A stretch of 64,000 bases of DNA from JBKBKC01 sp046294265. Lineage in GTDB: Bacteria; Pseudomonadota; Alphaproteobacteria; Rhodobacterales; Rhodobacteraceae. Position 1 is the first letter of the stretch; each line of letters begins with the position of its first letter. The DNA is taken from contig JBKBKC010000002.1 in the NCBI GenBank assembly GCA_046294265.1, positions 248,001 to 312,000 on the forward strand, in the 5' to 3' direction. The position numbers were made by a program, and so were the translations under genes. The notes under the pieces are model-generated. The model did not search any database. It was not told where the DNA came from and saw nothing but the letters and a program-made list of their open reading frames with translations. Positions 1 through 9,300 of this stretch are shown here, piece by piece.

Positions 1-896
1 GTGTTCACCTCGACATAGCCGTCGGCATCCTGACGGCGGCGCATGTAGTCCTGAAGGGTCGTGTAGATGCGCCAGCCGTTGGGGTGCCAGAACACCTGGC
101 CCGGTGCCTCTTCCTGCATGTGGAAAAGGTCCATCTCGCGGCCCAGCTTGCGGTGGTCGCGTTTCGCGGCCTCTTCCAGCATGGTCAGATGGGCCTTGAG
201 ATCGTCGCGGTTACGGAAGGCCACGCCATAGATGCGCTGCAGCATGGGGCGCGTGCTGTCGCCAAGCCAATAGGCCCCTGCCACGCTGGTCAGCTTGAAC
301 GCATCGGCGGGCACCTGGCCGGTATGTTGCAAATGTGGACCCCGGCAAAGGTCCTGCCAGGGACCATGCCAATACATCCGCAGGTCTTCGCCTTCGGGGA
401 TGCGCTGGATAAGTTCGATTTTGTAAGGCTCTCCCGCCGCCTCGTAATGCGCGATTGCGCGGGCGCGATCCCAGATCTCGGTGCGGACGGGATCGCGGGC
501 GTTGATGATTTGCTTCATCTGCGCCTCGATCCGGCCCAGATCCTCGGGCGTGAAAGGCTCGGCCCGGTCGAAGTCGTAGAACCACCCGTGATCGCGCACC
601 GGGCCGATTGTGACGCGCACGTCGGGCCAGATGTCCTGCACCGCGCGGGCCATGATATGTGCCAGGTCGTGGCGGATGAGCTCCAGCGCCGGGCCTTCGT
701 CCTTCATAGTGTGGATGGCGATCTGGGCGTCTTCGAGGATCGGCCAGGCCAAGTCCCAGTGCGCGCCGTTCACGCGGGCCGAGATTGCCGCCTTCGCAAG
801 GCTCGGGGCGATGGCCGCAGCCACCTCGGCGGGGGTCACCCCGGCCGCGAAGCCTCGTGCATTGCCATCGGGAAAGGTCAGGGAAATCTGGGTCAT
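1..896 (-). CDS. thrS: Threonyl-tRNA synthetase, N-terminal part (cut by window edge)
   Basis: Charges tRNA-Thr with threonine in the cytoplasm. The visible 298 residues hold the N-terminal TGS domain (residues 1-60) and the editing domain, whose HxxxH site is seen in HDLAHIMARA, followed by CRGPHLQHTG. The catalytic domain lies beyond base 1. The start ATG is at 896-894, preceded by GAGGAG with 9-base spacing. The gene is divergent from a hydrolase gene. Editing removes wrongly attached serine in this family. The gene is broken only by the window edge. Confidence 0.95.
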   Translation of the reverse strand, partial: MTQISLTFPDGNARGFAAGVTPAEVAAAIAPSLAKAAISARVNGAHWDLAWPILEDAQIAIHTMKDEGPALELIRHDLAHIMARAVQDIWPDVRVTIGPVRDHGWFYDFDRAEPFTPEDLGRIEAQMKQIINARDPVRTEIWDRARAIAHYEAAGEPYKIELIQRIPEGEDLRMYWHGPWQDLCRGPHLQHTGQVPADAFKLTSVAGAYWLGDSTRPMLQRIYGVAFRNRDDLKAHLTMLEEAAKRDHRKLGREMDLFHMQEEAPGQVFWHPNGWRIYTTLQDYMRRRQDADGYVEVN

Positions 897-1009
897 GGCC
901 AGAGGCTCCTCGTCGGTTCGGCGCCTACGGAACGCCCGGTTGCGGGTTAGTCCCGCGCCTGATGCGCGCGCGGGTTGGCATTGTCAACGGGGCCGGGGTA
1001 GAAGAGGCC

Positions 1010-1771
1010 ATGCGCGACAGGATCACCACACCGCAGGGGCGGCAGATCGCCTTTCACCGCACGCCGGGCCAGGAGCCGGGCGTGGTATTCCTGGGCGGGT
1101 TCCGGTCGGACATGACCGGGACCAAGGCCATCTTCCTGGAGGATTGGGCGCGGGCGCGCGGGCGTGCCTACCTGCGCCTTGATTATTCGGGGCACGGCGC
1201 GTCGTCGGGGGAATTCGTGGATGGCTGCATCGGCGACTGGGCCGAGGATGCGCTGGTGGCGCTGGAGGCGCTGACCGAGGGGCCGCAGGTGCTGGTGGGG
1301 TCATCCATGGGCGGCTGGATCGCGCTTCTGGTCGCACGGGAGCGGGCTGAACGGGTGGCGGGCCTCGTGGGCATCGCGGCGGCGCCGGATTTTACCGAAG
1401 ATCTGGTCTGGGCGCATATGCCGGCGGCAGAGCGCGCCATCCTGATTTCCGCAGGGCGTGTGGAGCGGCCATCGGCCTATTCCGATGCGGCCTATGTCTA
1501 TACACGCCGCCTCATCGAGGATGGCCGCCGCCATCTTGTGCTGCGCGGGCCCCTGCCCCTGCCATTCCCGGTGCGGCTGTTGCAGGGCACGGCCGATGCG
1601 GATGTGCCTTTGGCGGTGGCGCTGCGGCTCCTCGACCATGCCACCGGCCCCGACATTCGCCTGACGCTGATGAAGGATGCCGATCACCGGATGTCGTCAC
1701 CCGATGCGCTGCGCCTGATCGCGGACAGCATCGCCGAACTGCTGGAGCGCACCGATGCGAACATTGGGTAG
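1010..1771 (+). CDS. Alpha/beta hydrolase
   Basis: A 253-residue soluble serine hydrolase of the alpha/beta fold. The nucleophile elbow is GSSMGG (Ser99), the acid is probably Asp196 in GTADADVP and the base His226 in DADHRM, so the triad is complete. It resembles the BPHL/ABHD10-like group of esterases and thioesterases; the substrate is unknown. The frame is open much further upstream, but I place the start at 1010 because GAAGAGG lies just before that ATG and family homology begins there. It overlaps the next hydrolase gene by 17 bases, so the two are probably co-transcribed. Confidence 0.85.
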   Translation: MRDRITTPQGRQIAFHRTPGQEPGVVFLGGFRSDMTGTKAIFLEDWARARGRAYLRLDYSGHGASSGEFVDGCIGDWAEDALVALEALTEGPQVLVGSSMGGWIALLVARERAERVAGLVGIAAAPDFTEDLVWAHMPAAERAILISAGRVERPSAYSDAAYVYTRRLIEDGRRHLVLRGPLPLPFPVRLLQGTADADVPLAVALRLLDHATGPDIRLTLMKDADHRMSSPDALRLIADSIAELLERTDANIG

Positions 1772-2735
1772 ATGGCTCGGTCGGCTGATCACCTTCCTTT
1801 TTCTGGTATCTGCTGCCATCTGGTTCCTTGCTCCACGCGAGACGATGGATGCCAGTTTGCGGTTTGACGCCACCGTGTTGCCGCAGGATCTGGATGGATG
1901 GCTTGCATCGCGTGAACGGGTAATTTCCGACATTACCCCAGGCGCGCAGAAACAGATCGTCTGGGCTGGCGCGCCAGGCGCGCGCACGCCGCTGGCGGTC
2001 ATCTATATCCATGGTTTTTCCGCCACACTGCAGGAGGTGCGCCCCTTGCCCGACGAAGTGGCGCGCGGCCTGGGGGCCAACCTGTATTTTTCAAGGCTGG
2101 CAGGGCACGGCCGAACAGGGCAGGCGCTGGCCGAGGCCAGGCCCGAGGACTGGATGATCGACATGGCGGAGGCGCTCGCCATCGGGCGGCGGATCGGCGA
2201 GCGGGTGCTGGTCATCGGCACCTCGACAGGGGCAACACTTGCCAGCATTGCGCTGGTTGACCCGGCTGGGGCCGAAGGGGTGGCGGGGGCGGTGCTGATC
2301 TCGCCCAATTTCCGGCTGGCCTCGGCGGCAGGGGCGATCCTAGACCTGCCGCTGGCGCGGCACTGGGCACCGCTGGTGGCGGGGGCGGAGCGGTCTTTTG
2401 TCCCGCAGAGTGCCGAACATGCCCGTTGGTGGACCACGCGCTATCCGACGGTCGCGCTGTTTCCGATGGCCACGTTGATGCGCCACGCGAGGGGCTTGGA
2501 TTTCGGGGCGACGCGCGTGCCGGTGCTGATCCTGCAATCGGATGGCGACCGGGTGGTGGATGCGGCGGAAACCGCGCGGGTGGCCTCCGCTTGGGGGGCA
2601 CCGGCACGGCTTGTGGCGCCGGTGATGGGAGACCGCGACGATCCTTATTCCCATGTGATCGCGGGTGACATCCTGTCGCCCGGTCAGACGGGGCCGCTGG
2701 TTCAGGCGATCCTCGATTGGGCCGCCGGGCTGTGA
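1755..2735 (+). CDS. Membrane-anchored alpha/beta hydrolase
   Basis: A 326-residue alpha/beta hydrolase with an N-terminal hydrophobic segment (residues 9-26) that is probably a membrane anchor or uncleaved signal. The oxyanion region is YIHGFSA (residues 84-90), the nucleophile Ser157 in GTSTGA, the acid Asp265 in QSDGDRVVD and the base His300 in PYSHVIA. This order fits carboxylesterase or lysophospholipase-like enzymes acting at the membrane or in the periplasm; the substrate is not evident. It starts inside the end of the upstream hydrolase gene, so translation is probably coupled. The two hydrolases are not close copies: the second has a longer insert before the nucleophile. Confidence 0.85.
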   Translation: MRTLGRWLGRLITFLFLVSAAIWFLAPRETMDASLRFDATVLPQDLDGWLASRERVISDITPGAQKQIVWAGAPGARTPLAVIYIHGFSATLQEVRPLPDEVARGLGANLYFSRLAGHGRTGQALAEARPEDWMIDMAEALAIGRRIGERVLVIGTSTGATLASIALVDPAGAEGVAGAVLISPNFRLASAAGAILDLPLARHWAPLVAGAERSFVPQSAEHARWWTTRYPTVALFPMATLMRHARGLDFGATRVPVLILQSDGDRVVDAAETARVASAWGAPARLVAPVMGDRDDPYSHVIAGDILSPGQTGPLVQAILDWAAGL

Positions 2736-2844
2736 CCCGGCGCGCGGCAGGGCGGCAACACCCCATGCACCTCGCACAGCCGCGCTTTCCATCCCTGCGC
2801 CGGGGCGCTAGCAGTTGGTGCGCGGCATGTGGAGGCGCGTCCTG

Positions 2845-3567
2845 ATGACCTATTGCGTGGGACTTCTCTTGAACGAGGGGATCGTGCTTCTGTCCGACAC
2901 GCGTACCAACGCGGGCCTGGATAACATCGCAATCTACCGCAAGATGTTCGTGTTCGAGGAGCCGGGTGAGCGGGTGATCGCCATCCTTACCGCGGGCAGC
3001 TTGTCGGTGTCGCAGACGACGCTGGCGCGGTTGCGCGAGGCGATCGACGGGCCAGAGGCATCTCCCGAAACCTCGATCATGCTGGCCCCGACCATCCTGA
3101 AGGTGGCCGATATCATCGGCAACATGCTGGCCGAGGTGCGCCGCGAGATCGACGAGAAGATGTCGATGGCGCAGGGCGTGTCCGCCAGCATGATTGTGGC
3201 GGGGCAGCGGGCGGGCGGTGCGATGCGACTGTTCCTGATCTACCCCGAGGGGAATTTCATCGAGGCGACCGAGGACACGCCGTTCCTGCAGATCGGCGAG
3301 CACAAATACGGCAAGCCGATCCTTGACCGGGTTGTCAAACCCCAGACCAGCCTGTCTGACGCCAAGAAGGCGGTGCTGTTGTCAATGGATTCGACCCTGC
3401 GGTCGAACCTGTCGGTGGGGATGCCGCTGGACCTGGCGGTCATCGCGCGGGACGCCTGCCGGGTGACCGAGCGGCGGCGGATCGAGGCGGGCGACGAGGG
3501 GTTCCGCGCGATGTCCGAGGCCTGGAGCCGGGCGCTGCGCGAGGGGTTCTCGCAGATCACGCTGTGA
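2845..3567 (+). CDS. Anbu-type proteasome-like peptidase
   Basis: A 240-residue Ntn-hydrolase of the bacterial proteasome/HslV superfamily. The protein begins MTYCVG, so removal of Met exposes the catalytic Thr; the conserved Asp18 (SDTRTNAG) and Lys33 (YRKM) complete the active site. This N-terminus and length match the Anbu (ancestral beta subunit) family rather than HslV. GGAGGCG at 2831-2837 supports this start over upstream in-frame starts. Anbu genes commonly sit with a transglutaminase, an alpha-E protein and a circularly permuted ATP-grasp protein; none is present here. Instead the stop overlaps the start of a 2-hydroxyacid dehydrogenase gene. Confidence 0.88.
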   Translation: MTYCVGLLLNEGIVLLSDTRTNAGLDNIAIYRKMFVFEEPGERVIAILTAGSLSVSQTTLARLREAIDGPEASPETSIMLAPTILKVADIIGNMLAEVRREIDEKMSMAQGVSASMIVAGQRAGGAMRLFLIYPEGNFIEATEDTPFLQIGEHKYGKPILDRVVKPQTSLSDAKKAVLLSMDSTLRSNLSVGMPLDLAVIARDACRVTERRRIEAGDEGFRAMSEAWSRALREGFSQITL

Positions 3568-4445
3568 GCATGCTGCGGCACGTGGCGGTCATGGAGCCGG
3601 TGCATCCCGATGCACTGTCCTGTTTGCGTGCGGCGCGCTGGGAGGTGGTGGGCGACCTTGCGGGGGCCTCGGCGGTGATACTGCGCACGCGGCGGGTCAC
3701 GGCAGCGGAGCTTGCGGGCCTGGGGCTGGTGTCCAAGCATGGGGTGGGGGTGGACAACATCCCTCTGGAGGCAGCGCGTGGTGCGGGGGTCTGGGTGACC
3801 AACACGCCGGGGGCCAATGCGGCGGCGGTGGCGGAACAGGCGATGATGTTCCTGCTGGCGCTGGCCCGCGACCTTGACGGGCAGCGGGCGGGCCGCGTGG
3901 CTGGCGTGCGCGGGGTCGAGGGGATGCGGCTGGCGGTGCTGGGGTTCGGGGCCAGCGGGCAGAGGCTGGCGCGGCTTGCGGCGGCGTTCGGGATGGTGGT
4001 GACGGTCGTGGCGCGGGGGCGGGCAGACGCGGCGGGCTATGCGGTGGCGGATCTCGCGGGGGCGTTGGCGGGGGCGGATGCGCTCAGCCTGCATGTTCCA
4101 CTGACCGACGCCACGCGCGGCATGATCGGGGCGGCGGAGTTGGCCGAGATGGCGCCAGGGGCGCTGGTGGTGAACTGCGCGCGGGGCGGTATTGTGGACG
4201 AGGCGGCCCTTGCGGCGGCGATTGCCTCGGGTCATCTGGCCGGGGCGGGGCTGGATGTGGCAGAAGTGGAGCCGATGCCGGTGGATCATCCCCTGCGGCG
4301 GCTGCCTGGGGTGATCGTGACGCCGCATGCGGCGGGGCTGGGTCAGGGGGCATTCCGGCGGATGGGGATGGAGGCGGCGCGCAATGTGATCGACTGGGGC
4401 GAGGGGCGATTGCGGCCCGGCGTAATCGTGGTGGCGGGGCGGTAA
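3564..4445 (+). CDS. D-isomer-specific 2-hydroxyacid dehydrogenase
   Basis: A 293-residue NAD(P)-dependent oxidoreductase that reduces 2-keto acids or oxidises D-2-hydroxy acids. The Rossmann motif is GFGASGQ around residue 131. The family catalytic triad is visible: Arg in NCARGG, Glu in AEVEP and His in TPHAAG. It resembles the phosphoglycerate dehydrogenase branch but lacks a C-terminal ACT domain, so serine biosynthesis is not proven. The start may be GTG at 3564, which overlaps the upstream TGA by four bases, or ATG at 3570. Either way it is tightly coupled to the Anbu gene. Confidence 0.85.
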   Translation: MSMLRHVAVMEPVHPDALSCLRAARWEVVGDLAGASAVILRTRRVTAAELAGLGLVSKHGVGVDNIPLEAARGAGVWVTNTPGANAAAVAEQAMMFLLALARDLDGQRAGRVAGVRGVEGMRLAVLGFGASGQRLARLAAAFGMVVTVVARGRADAAGYAVADLAGALAGADALSLHVPLTDATRGMIGAAELAEMAPGALVVNCARGGIVDEAALAAAIASGHLAGAGLDVAEVEPMPVDHPLRRLPGVIVTPHAAGLGQGAFRRMGMEAARNVIDWGEGRLRPGVIVVAGR

Positions 4446-4504
4446 CAAGGCCCATTCAAACCTTCATCCGGTCTTCGCTCTAGGCTGGTGTCAACGGCGC
4501 CCGC

Positions 4505-5437
4505 TTAGGCGGCAGCGAAATGCGCCGTGGCGGCGTCGAAGAATTGCGCGCGCCGGGCGGGGGTTTCCATCATCAACTCGTGTTCCGCACCCGGCACCGT
4601 CTCCAGCTTGCTACCCGGCCAACGGTCCATCACCGCGCGCACCGCGCGGGTGTCCACGATGCGCTCGTTGCTGCCTAGCATGGTGAGGCACGGCAGCGCG
4701 GGCAGCCTCTGCCGCGCCAGCCAGCGGCATTCGCCAAGCGCCGCATCCAGCCAGTGTAGCGACGGACCCGCGATGCTGAGCTCGGGCCGTGTGCGGATCT
4801 GCATGCCCATCCAGTCCCACATCCTGCGGTCGGTGGTCAGGGTGTTGTCCTCGAAGGGGGCGGCCAGCGGATAGGGAACGGGGCTGGTGGAGGGCGCGTA
4901 GCGCGCGCCGAGGCGGGCAGCGCGGGCGGCAGTGCCCACCACGCGGGCAATCGGGGCCATCACGGGCGACATGCGGATGCCCCACATCGGGGCGGAAAAC
5001 ACGGCTGCGCGCACCGGATAACCCTGCAGGACCGCGCGCAACGCGATGGCCCCGCCCATGGAATGGGACATCAGAAAGCGCGGTCCCGGCACCGCCAACC
5101 GGTCGGCAAGCTCCATCAGGGCAGCCAGATCGCGCTGATAGTCGGCGAACCGCCCGACATGGCCCATCATCGGATCGGGCAAAAGCCGGTCGGCAAGGCC
5201 CTGACCCCGGTTGTCGATGCAGAGCGTCGAAAAGCCGCGCGCGGCGAGGTCACCCGCGGCGCGGCCGTATTTCTCGATATATTCGGTGCGGCCGGGGACC
5301 AGGATCACCGTCCCCCGCGCGCCCCCCGGCCAGAAGGCCGCGCGAAGCCGTACCCCGTCATCCGCTCTCAGCCAGACGGCCCGCCCACCGGGCGGCCCAT
5401 CGGCAAGGTCGTGATACAGGGGGGCAGCCTCGTCCAA
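4505..5437 (-). CDS. Lysophospholipase-like alpha/beta hydrolase
   Basis: A 310-residue serine hydrolase of the Hydrolase_4 (PldB/monoglyceride lipase-like) type. Typical signatures are VPGRTEYIEKYG near residue 48, IDNRGQGLADR near 75, nucleophile Ser126 in SHSMGG and the His in GAEHELMME near the C-terminus. No signal peptide is visible, so it is probably cytoplasmic or peripheral. It follows the SCP2 gene with only three bases between them, implying one transcript. Substrate could be lysophospholipids or monoacylglycerols. It is the third hydrolase in this 5-kb stretch but in the opposite orientation to the other two. Confidence 0.87.
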   Translation of the reverse strand: MDEAAPLYHDLADGPPGGRAVWLRADDGVRLRAAFWPGGARGTVILVPGRTEYIEKYGRAAGDLAARGFSTLCIDNRGQGLADRLLPDPMMGHVGRFADYQRDLAALMELADRLAVPGPRFLMSHSMGGAIALRAVLQGYPVRAAVFSAPMWGIRMSPVMAPIARVVGTAARAARLGARYAPSTSPVPYPLAAPFEDNTLTTDRRMWDWMGMQIRTRPELSIAGPSLHWLDAALGECRWLARQRLPALPCLTMLGSNERIVDTRAVRAVMDRWPGSKLETVPGAEHELMMETPARRAQFFDAATAHFAAA

Positions 5438-5440
5438 GGG

Positions 5441-5725
5441 TCAGCTCAGCGCCGATCCGAGTTTCATCGCCATTCCCATGTTGCCATCGACCGACAGCTT
5501 TCCCTGCATGAAGGCGGCGGTCGGGTTCAGGTCGCCGTCCAGGATCGCCTTGAACACGTCGGCATCTGCCGAGAGCGTCACATCCGCCTCGTCGTCACCC
5601 TCGCGCACGCCTGCGCCGTCGATGATGATCGACCCTTCGCCAGCGATCACGAACTTGGCCACACCGTCAAAATCCCGCACTTTTTCGCCCAAGGCGGCCA
5701 CTGCCGCTGCGATCACATCGCTCAT
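5441..5725 (-). CDS. SCP2 sterol-binding domain protein
   Basis: A 94-residue protein made only of an SCP2-like lipid-carrier domain. The central DADVTLSADADVFKAILDG and the following NPTAAFMQGKL are typical of the family. Stand-alone bacterial SCP2 proteins are thought to bind hydrophobic ligands such as acyl chains; the ligand here is unknown. GGAGAG lies seven bases before the ATG. It is the first gene of a two-gene unit with the lysophospholipase-like hydrolase, which fits a lipid-handling role for both. It is divergent from the TPR gene, with 77 bases between the starts. Confidence 0.9.
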   Translation of the reverse strand: MSDVIAAAVAALGEKVRDFDGVAKFVIAGEGSIIIDGAGVREGDDEADVTLSADADVFKAILDGDLNPTAAFMQGKLSVDGNMGMAMKLGSALS

Positions 5726-5790
5726 GTCGCTCTCCTATCCGAGTTCCGATATCGTGTTCGCCGCCCTCTGGCAATTCGGCCGGCCTACGC

Positions 5791-5803
5791 TACACTGGGT
5801 GTA
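5791..5803 (+). promoter_or_regulatory. Putative -10 box of a leaderless TPR-gene transcript
   Basis: TACACT at 5791-5796 resembles a sigma-70 -10 box and lies six bases before the ATG at 5803. No Shine-Dalgarno sequence is present between them. Transcription would begin at or next to the A of the start codon. A -35 candidate, TGGCAA, lies 16 bases upstream but is weak. Confidence 0.45.
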
Positions 5804-6363
5804 TGAAAGCAAGGCGTCCATTTCACAATTGTTTCGTTGCGGCAGTCCTGCCGATTTTTCTGGCGCTGCCGCTGGCGGCGCAGGAGGCGGGCGGTGTGGA
5901 CGACCTGTTCGTGCGGCTCAAGGATGCCGACGCCCGTGCGGCCCGGCGGGTTGAGCGGGAAATCTGGAACGCCTGGTCAAAATCGGGCTCGCCTTCGGCG
6001 GACCTGCTGTTGCAGCGGGGGCGCGAGGCGATGCGCAACGGCAAGACGGACGAGGCGATCGAGCATTTGACGGCGCTCGTGGATCACGCGCCAGACTTTG
6101 CCGAAGGCTGGAACGCGCGGGCCACGGCCTATTTCCAGGCCGGGCTGTTCGGGCCCTCCGTGGCCGACATCGCACAGGTCTTGCGGCTGGAACCGCGGCA
6201 TTTCGGGGCCTTGGCGGGGTTTGGCGCGATTCTGGAAGCCACGAAGCGCGAGAAGGAGGCCATCGAGGTCTATCGTTCGGCTCTGGCTATACATCCCCAT
6301 CTCGCCGGAGTAAGCGAAGCATTGTCTCGACTGGAACGGAAACAGACGGGCCAGGACCTCTGA
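5803..6363 (+). CDS. Secreted tetratricopeptide-repeat protein
   Basis: A 186-residue protein with an N-terminal signal peptide (basic start, hydrophobic core FVAAVLPIFLALPLAA, probable cleavage after AA near residue 24-26). Residues 60-165 contain about three TPR motifs, for example NGKTDEAIEHLTALVDHAPDFAEGWN and EKEAIEVYRSALAIHPHLAG. It is probably a periplasmic scaffold for protein contacts; the partner is unknown. The gene lies 34 bases upstream of the helicase gene and may share its transcript. There is no visible ribosome-binding site. Confidence 0.85.
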   Translation: MKARRPFHNCFVAAVLPIFLALPLAAQEAGGVDDLFVRLKDADARAARRVEREIWNAWSKSGSPSADLLLQRGREAMRNGKTDEAIEHLTALVDHAPDFAEGWNARATAYFQAGLFGPSVADIAQVLRLEPRHFGALAGFGAILEATKREKEAIEVYRSALAIHPHLAGVSEALSRLERKQTGQDL

Positions 6364-6397
6364 CATTCCCCTGACTTGGCTGGGCGGGCCTGCGCAC

Positions 6398-9300
6398 ATG
6401 CTGACACATTCGCGCGTGACGGCTGTTCTTGGCCCGACCAACACCGGCAAGACGCATTACGCCATCGAGCGGATGCTGGGCCATCGCACCGGAGTCATCG
6501 GCCTGCCGCTGCGCCTGCTTGCGCGCGAGGTCTATGACCGTATCGTCAAGGCGCGCGGCCCCGGCGTCGCGGCCCTTGTCACCGGCGAAGAGCGGATCGT
6601 GGGCGAGCGCGCGGCCTATTGGGTTTGCACGGTCGAGGCGATGCCGCTGGATCTCGGCGCCGAGTTCGTGGCGGTGGACGAGATCCAGCTTTGCGCCGAC
6701 CCCGACCGGGGGCACATCTTCACCGACCGGCTCTTGCGCGCGCGCGGGATGGTCGAGACGATGTTCCTGGGGTCCGAGGCGATGCGGGGGGCGATTGCGG
6801 CGCTGGTGCCGCATGTGCAGTTCACCCGGCGCGAGCGGTTTTCCGAGCTTCTGTATACAGGTTCGAAAAAGATAAGCCGTATGCCCGCACGCTCGGCCAT
6901 CGTGGGGTTTTCGGTGGAAAACGTCTATGCCATGGCGGAAGTCATCCGGCGCATGAAGGGCGGTGCTGCAGTGGTGATGGGCGCACTGAGCCCCCGCACC
7001 CGCAATGCGCAGGTCGATCTTTATCAGAACGGCGAGGTGGATTACCTGGTGGCGACCGACGCTATCGGGATGGGCTTGAATCTGGACATCCGGCATGTGG
7101 CCTTTTCGGCCACGGACAAGTTCGACGGGCGGCGGATGCGCCCGCTCTTCCCGCATGAGATGGGCCAGATCGCGGGCCGCGCGGGGCGGCACCTGACGCC
7201 CGGCACCTTCGGCGTGACGGGCGAGGCCGGGCCGCTGGATGAGGATCTGGTGGAGGCATTGCAGAACCACCGCTTTGGCCCCGTGCGCCGCCTGTTCTGG
7301 CGCAACCCGGACCTGGAGTTCGGCACGGCACAGCGGCTGATCGACAGCCTGGAAGCGCCCACCACCAACGAATGGCTGATCCGCGCGCGCGAGGCGGATG
7401 ACCAGCAGGCGCTGAAGGCGCTGGTCGAGATGCCCGAGGTGGCCGACCGCCTGACCGGGCCGCAGGCGGTGCGGCGGCTGTGGGATGTGGCGCGGGTGCC
7501 CGATTTCCGCAATTCCGGCACGCAGGAACATGCGGCCCTTCTGGCGCGGCTGTTCGGGTTCCTGTCGGACGGGCAGGTGCCGTCGGACTGGCTTGCCCGG
7601 GCCATCGCCCGCATCGACCGCACGGACGGCGAGATCGACACGCTGTCCAAGCGGCTGGCCTATATCCGCACCTGGACCTATGTGGCGCAGCGGCCTGGCT
7701 GGGTAGCCGAGGAATCGCATTGGCGCGAGGAAACGCGCGCTGTAGAAGACCGATTGTCGGATGCGCTTCACGCCGCTCTGACGCGCGCATTCGTGGACCG
7801 GCGCACATCGGTATTGCTGCGCCGGTTGAAGCAGAAGGAGAGCCTTGTGGCCGAGGTGAACGACAAGGGCGAAGTGACCGTCGAGGGACAGCCCGCCGGT
7901 CGGCTGGAGGGGTTCCGCTTCCGCCAGGACGCGACGGGCTCGCCGGATGAGGCGCGCGTGCTGCGCCAGGCCGCCGAACAGGCGCTGCGCCCCGAATTCC
8001 ATCTGCGCGCGGACCGCTTCTACAACGCCCCCGATACCGAGCTGGACTATACCGAGCAGGGCGGCCTAATGTGGGGCACGCAGGCCGTGGGCAAGCTGGT
8101 GAAGGGGGCCGAGGCGCTGCGCCCGGTGGTGGAGCCTTTCGTGGATGACGAGGCCGGGCCCGACGTGATCGAAAAGGTCCGCCGCCGCCTGCAGCATTTC
8201 ATCGACCGCAAAGTGGCCTCGCTGTTCGAGCCGCTCTTGGCCCTGCAAAAGGACGAGGCGGTGACCGGCCTCGCACGCGGCGTGGCGTTCCGGCTGGTCG
8301 AGGCAATGGGGGTTCTGCCCCGCGCCGAGGCCGCCGAGGACATCAAGGCGCTGGACCAGGAGGCGCGGGCGGCGCTGCGCAAGAATGGCATCCGGTTCGG
8401 GCAATACACGGTCTTTCAGCAGGCGCTCTTGAAACCGGCGCCCACGCGGCTACGGCTGGTGCTGTGGTCGCTGTGGAACGGGCTGGCGGAGTTTCCCGAA
8501 AGCCCGCCGCCGGGCCTTGTGACCATTCCCAACCTCAAGGAGGTTCCGCGGGGACACTACACCCTTTCCGGGTATCATCCGGCGGGGTCGCGGGCGATCC
8601 GCATCGACATGCTGGAGCGTCTGGCCGACCTCTTGCGCGCGCGCGACAGCCGGGCGGGGTTCGAGGCGGCGCCCGAGATGCTGTCGATCACCGGCATGAC
8701 GCAGGACCAATTCGCGGACCTGATGGGCGGCCTCGGTTATCGCGCTGAAAAGCGCGAGCGGCCCAAGGCGCGTCCCGAGGTTGCGGCGGCCGCGACCGCC
8801 GTCGCCGACCCGGTGGAAGGCGGGGATACGGCCGCGATTTTCGAGGCGACGCACGCCGTTACGGTGGTCAAGGCGGACGCGCCGATTGAAGCGGACCAGG
8901 TGGTATCTGACGAGGTGGCGGCCGACCCGGTGGTGGCTGAGCCTGCAGTGGTTGATACTGTGCCGGCTGCGCCTGCGGTGGTCGAGACTGCGGTGGTCGA
9001 GACTGCGGTGGCTGAGCCGGTGGAGATGGAGGTTTTCTATTCCTACACTTGGGCACCGCGTCCGCGTGGTGGGGATGCGCGTCGCGGGCGCCCTGTTGGT
9101 CGCGAGGGGGCGGGCGAAAGCACCGCGTCGGACGAAGGCGCCGGCTCGGGCGGCAATCGTGGCCGTGGCGAGCGGCCGCGTGGCGACCGCAAGCCGCAAG
9201 GAGATCGCCCGCAGGGGGACCGTCCGCAGGGGGACCGGCCAAGGCGCGACCGGCCCCATGGTGATCGGCCCCATGGTGATCGGTCCCAGGCAGATCGGCC

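Noticed and set aside
959..987. TTGACA on the minus strand as -35 of thrS
   Set aside because: The -35 is perfect, but the hexamer 17 bases on is CATCAG, too far from consensus to call a promoter with confidence.
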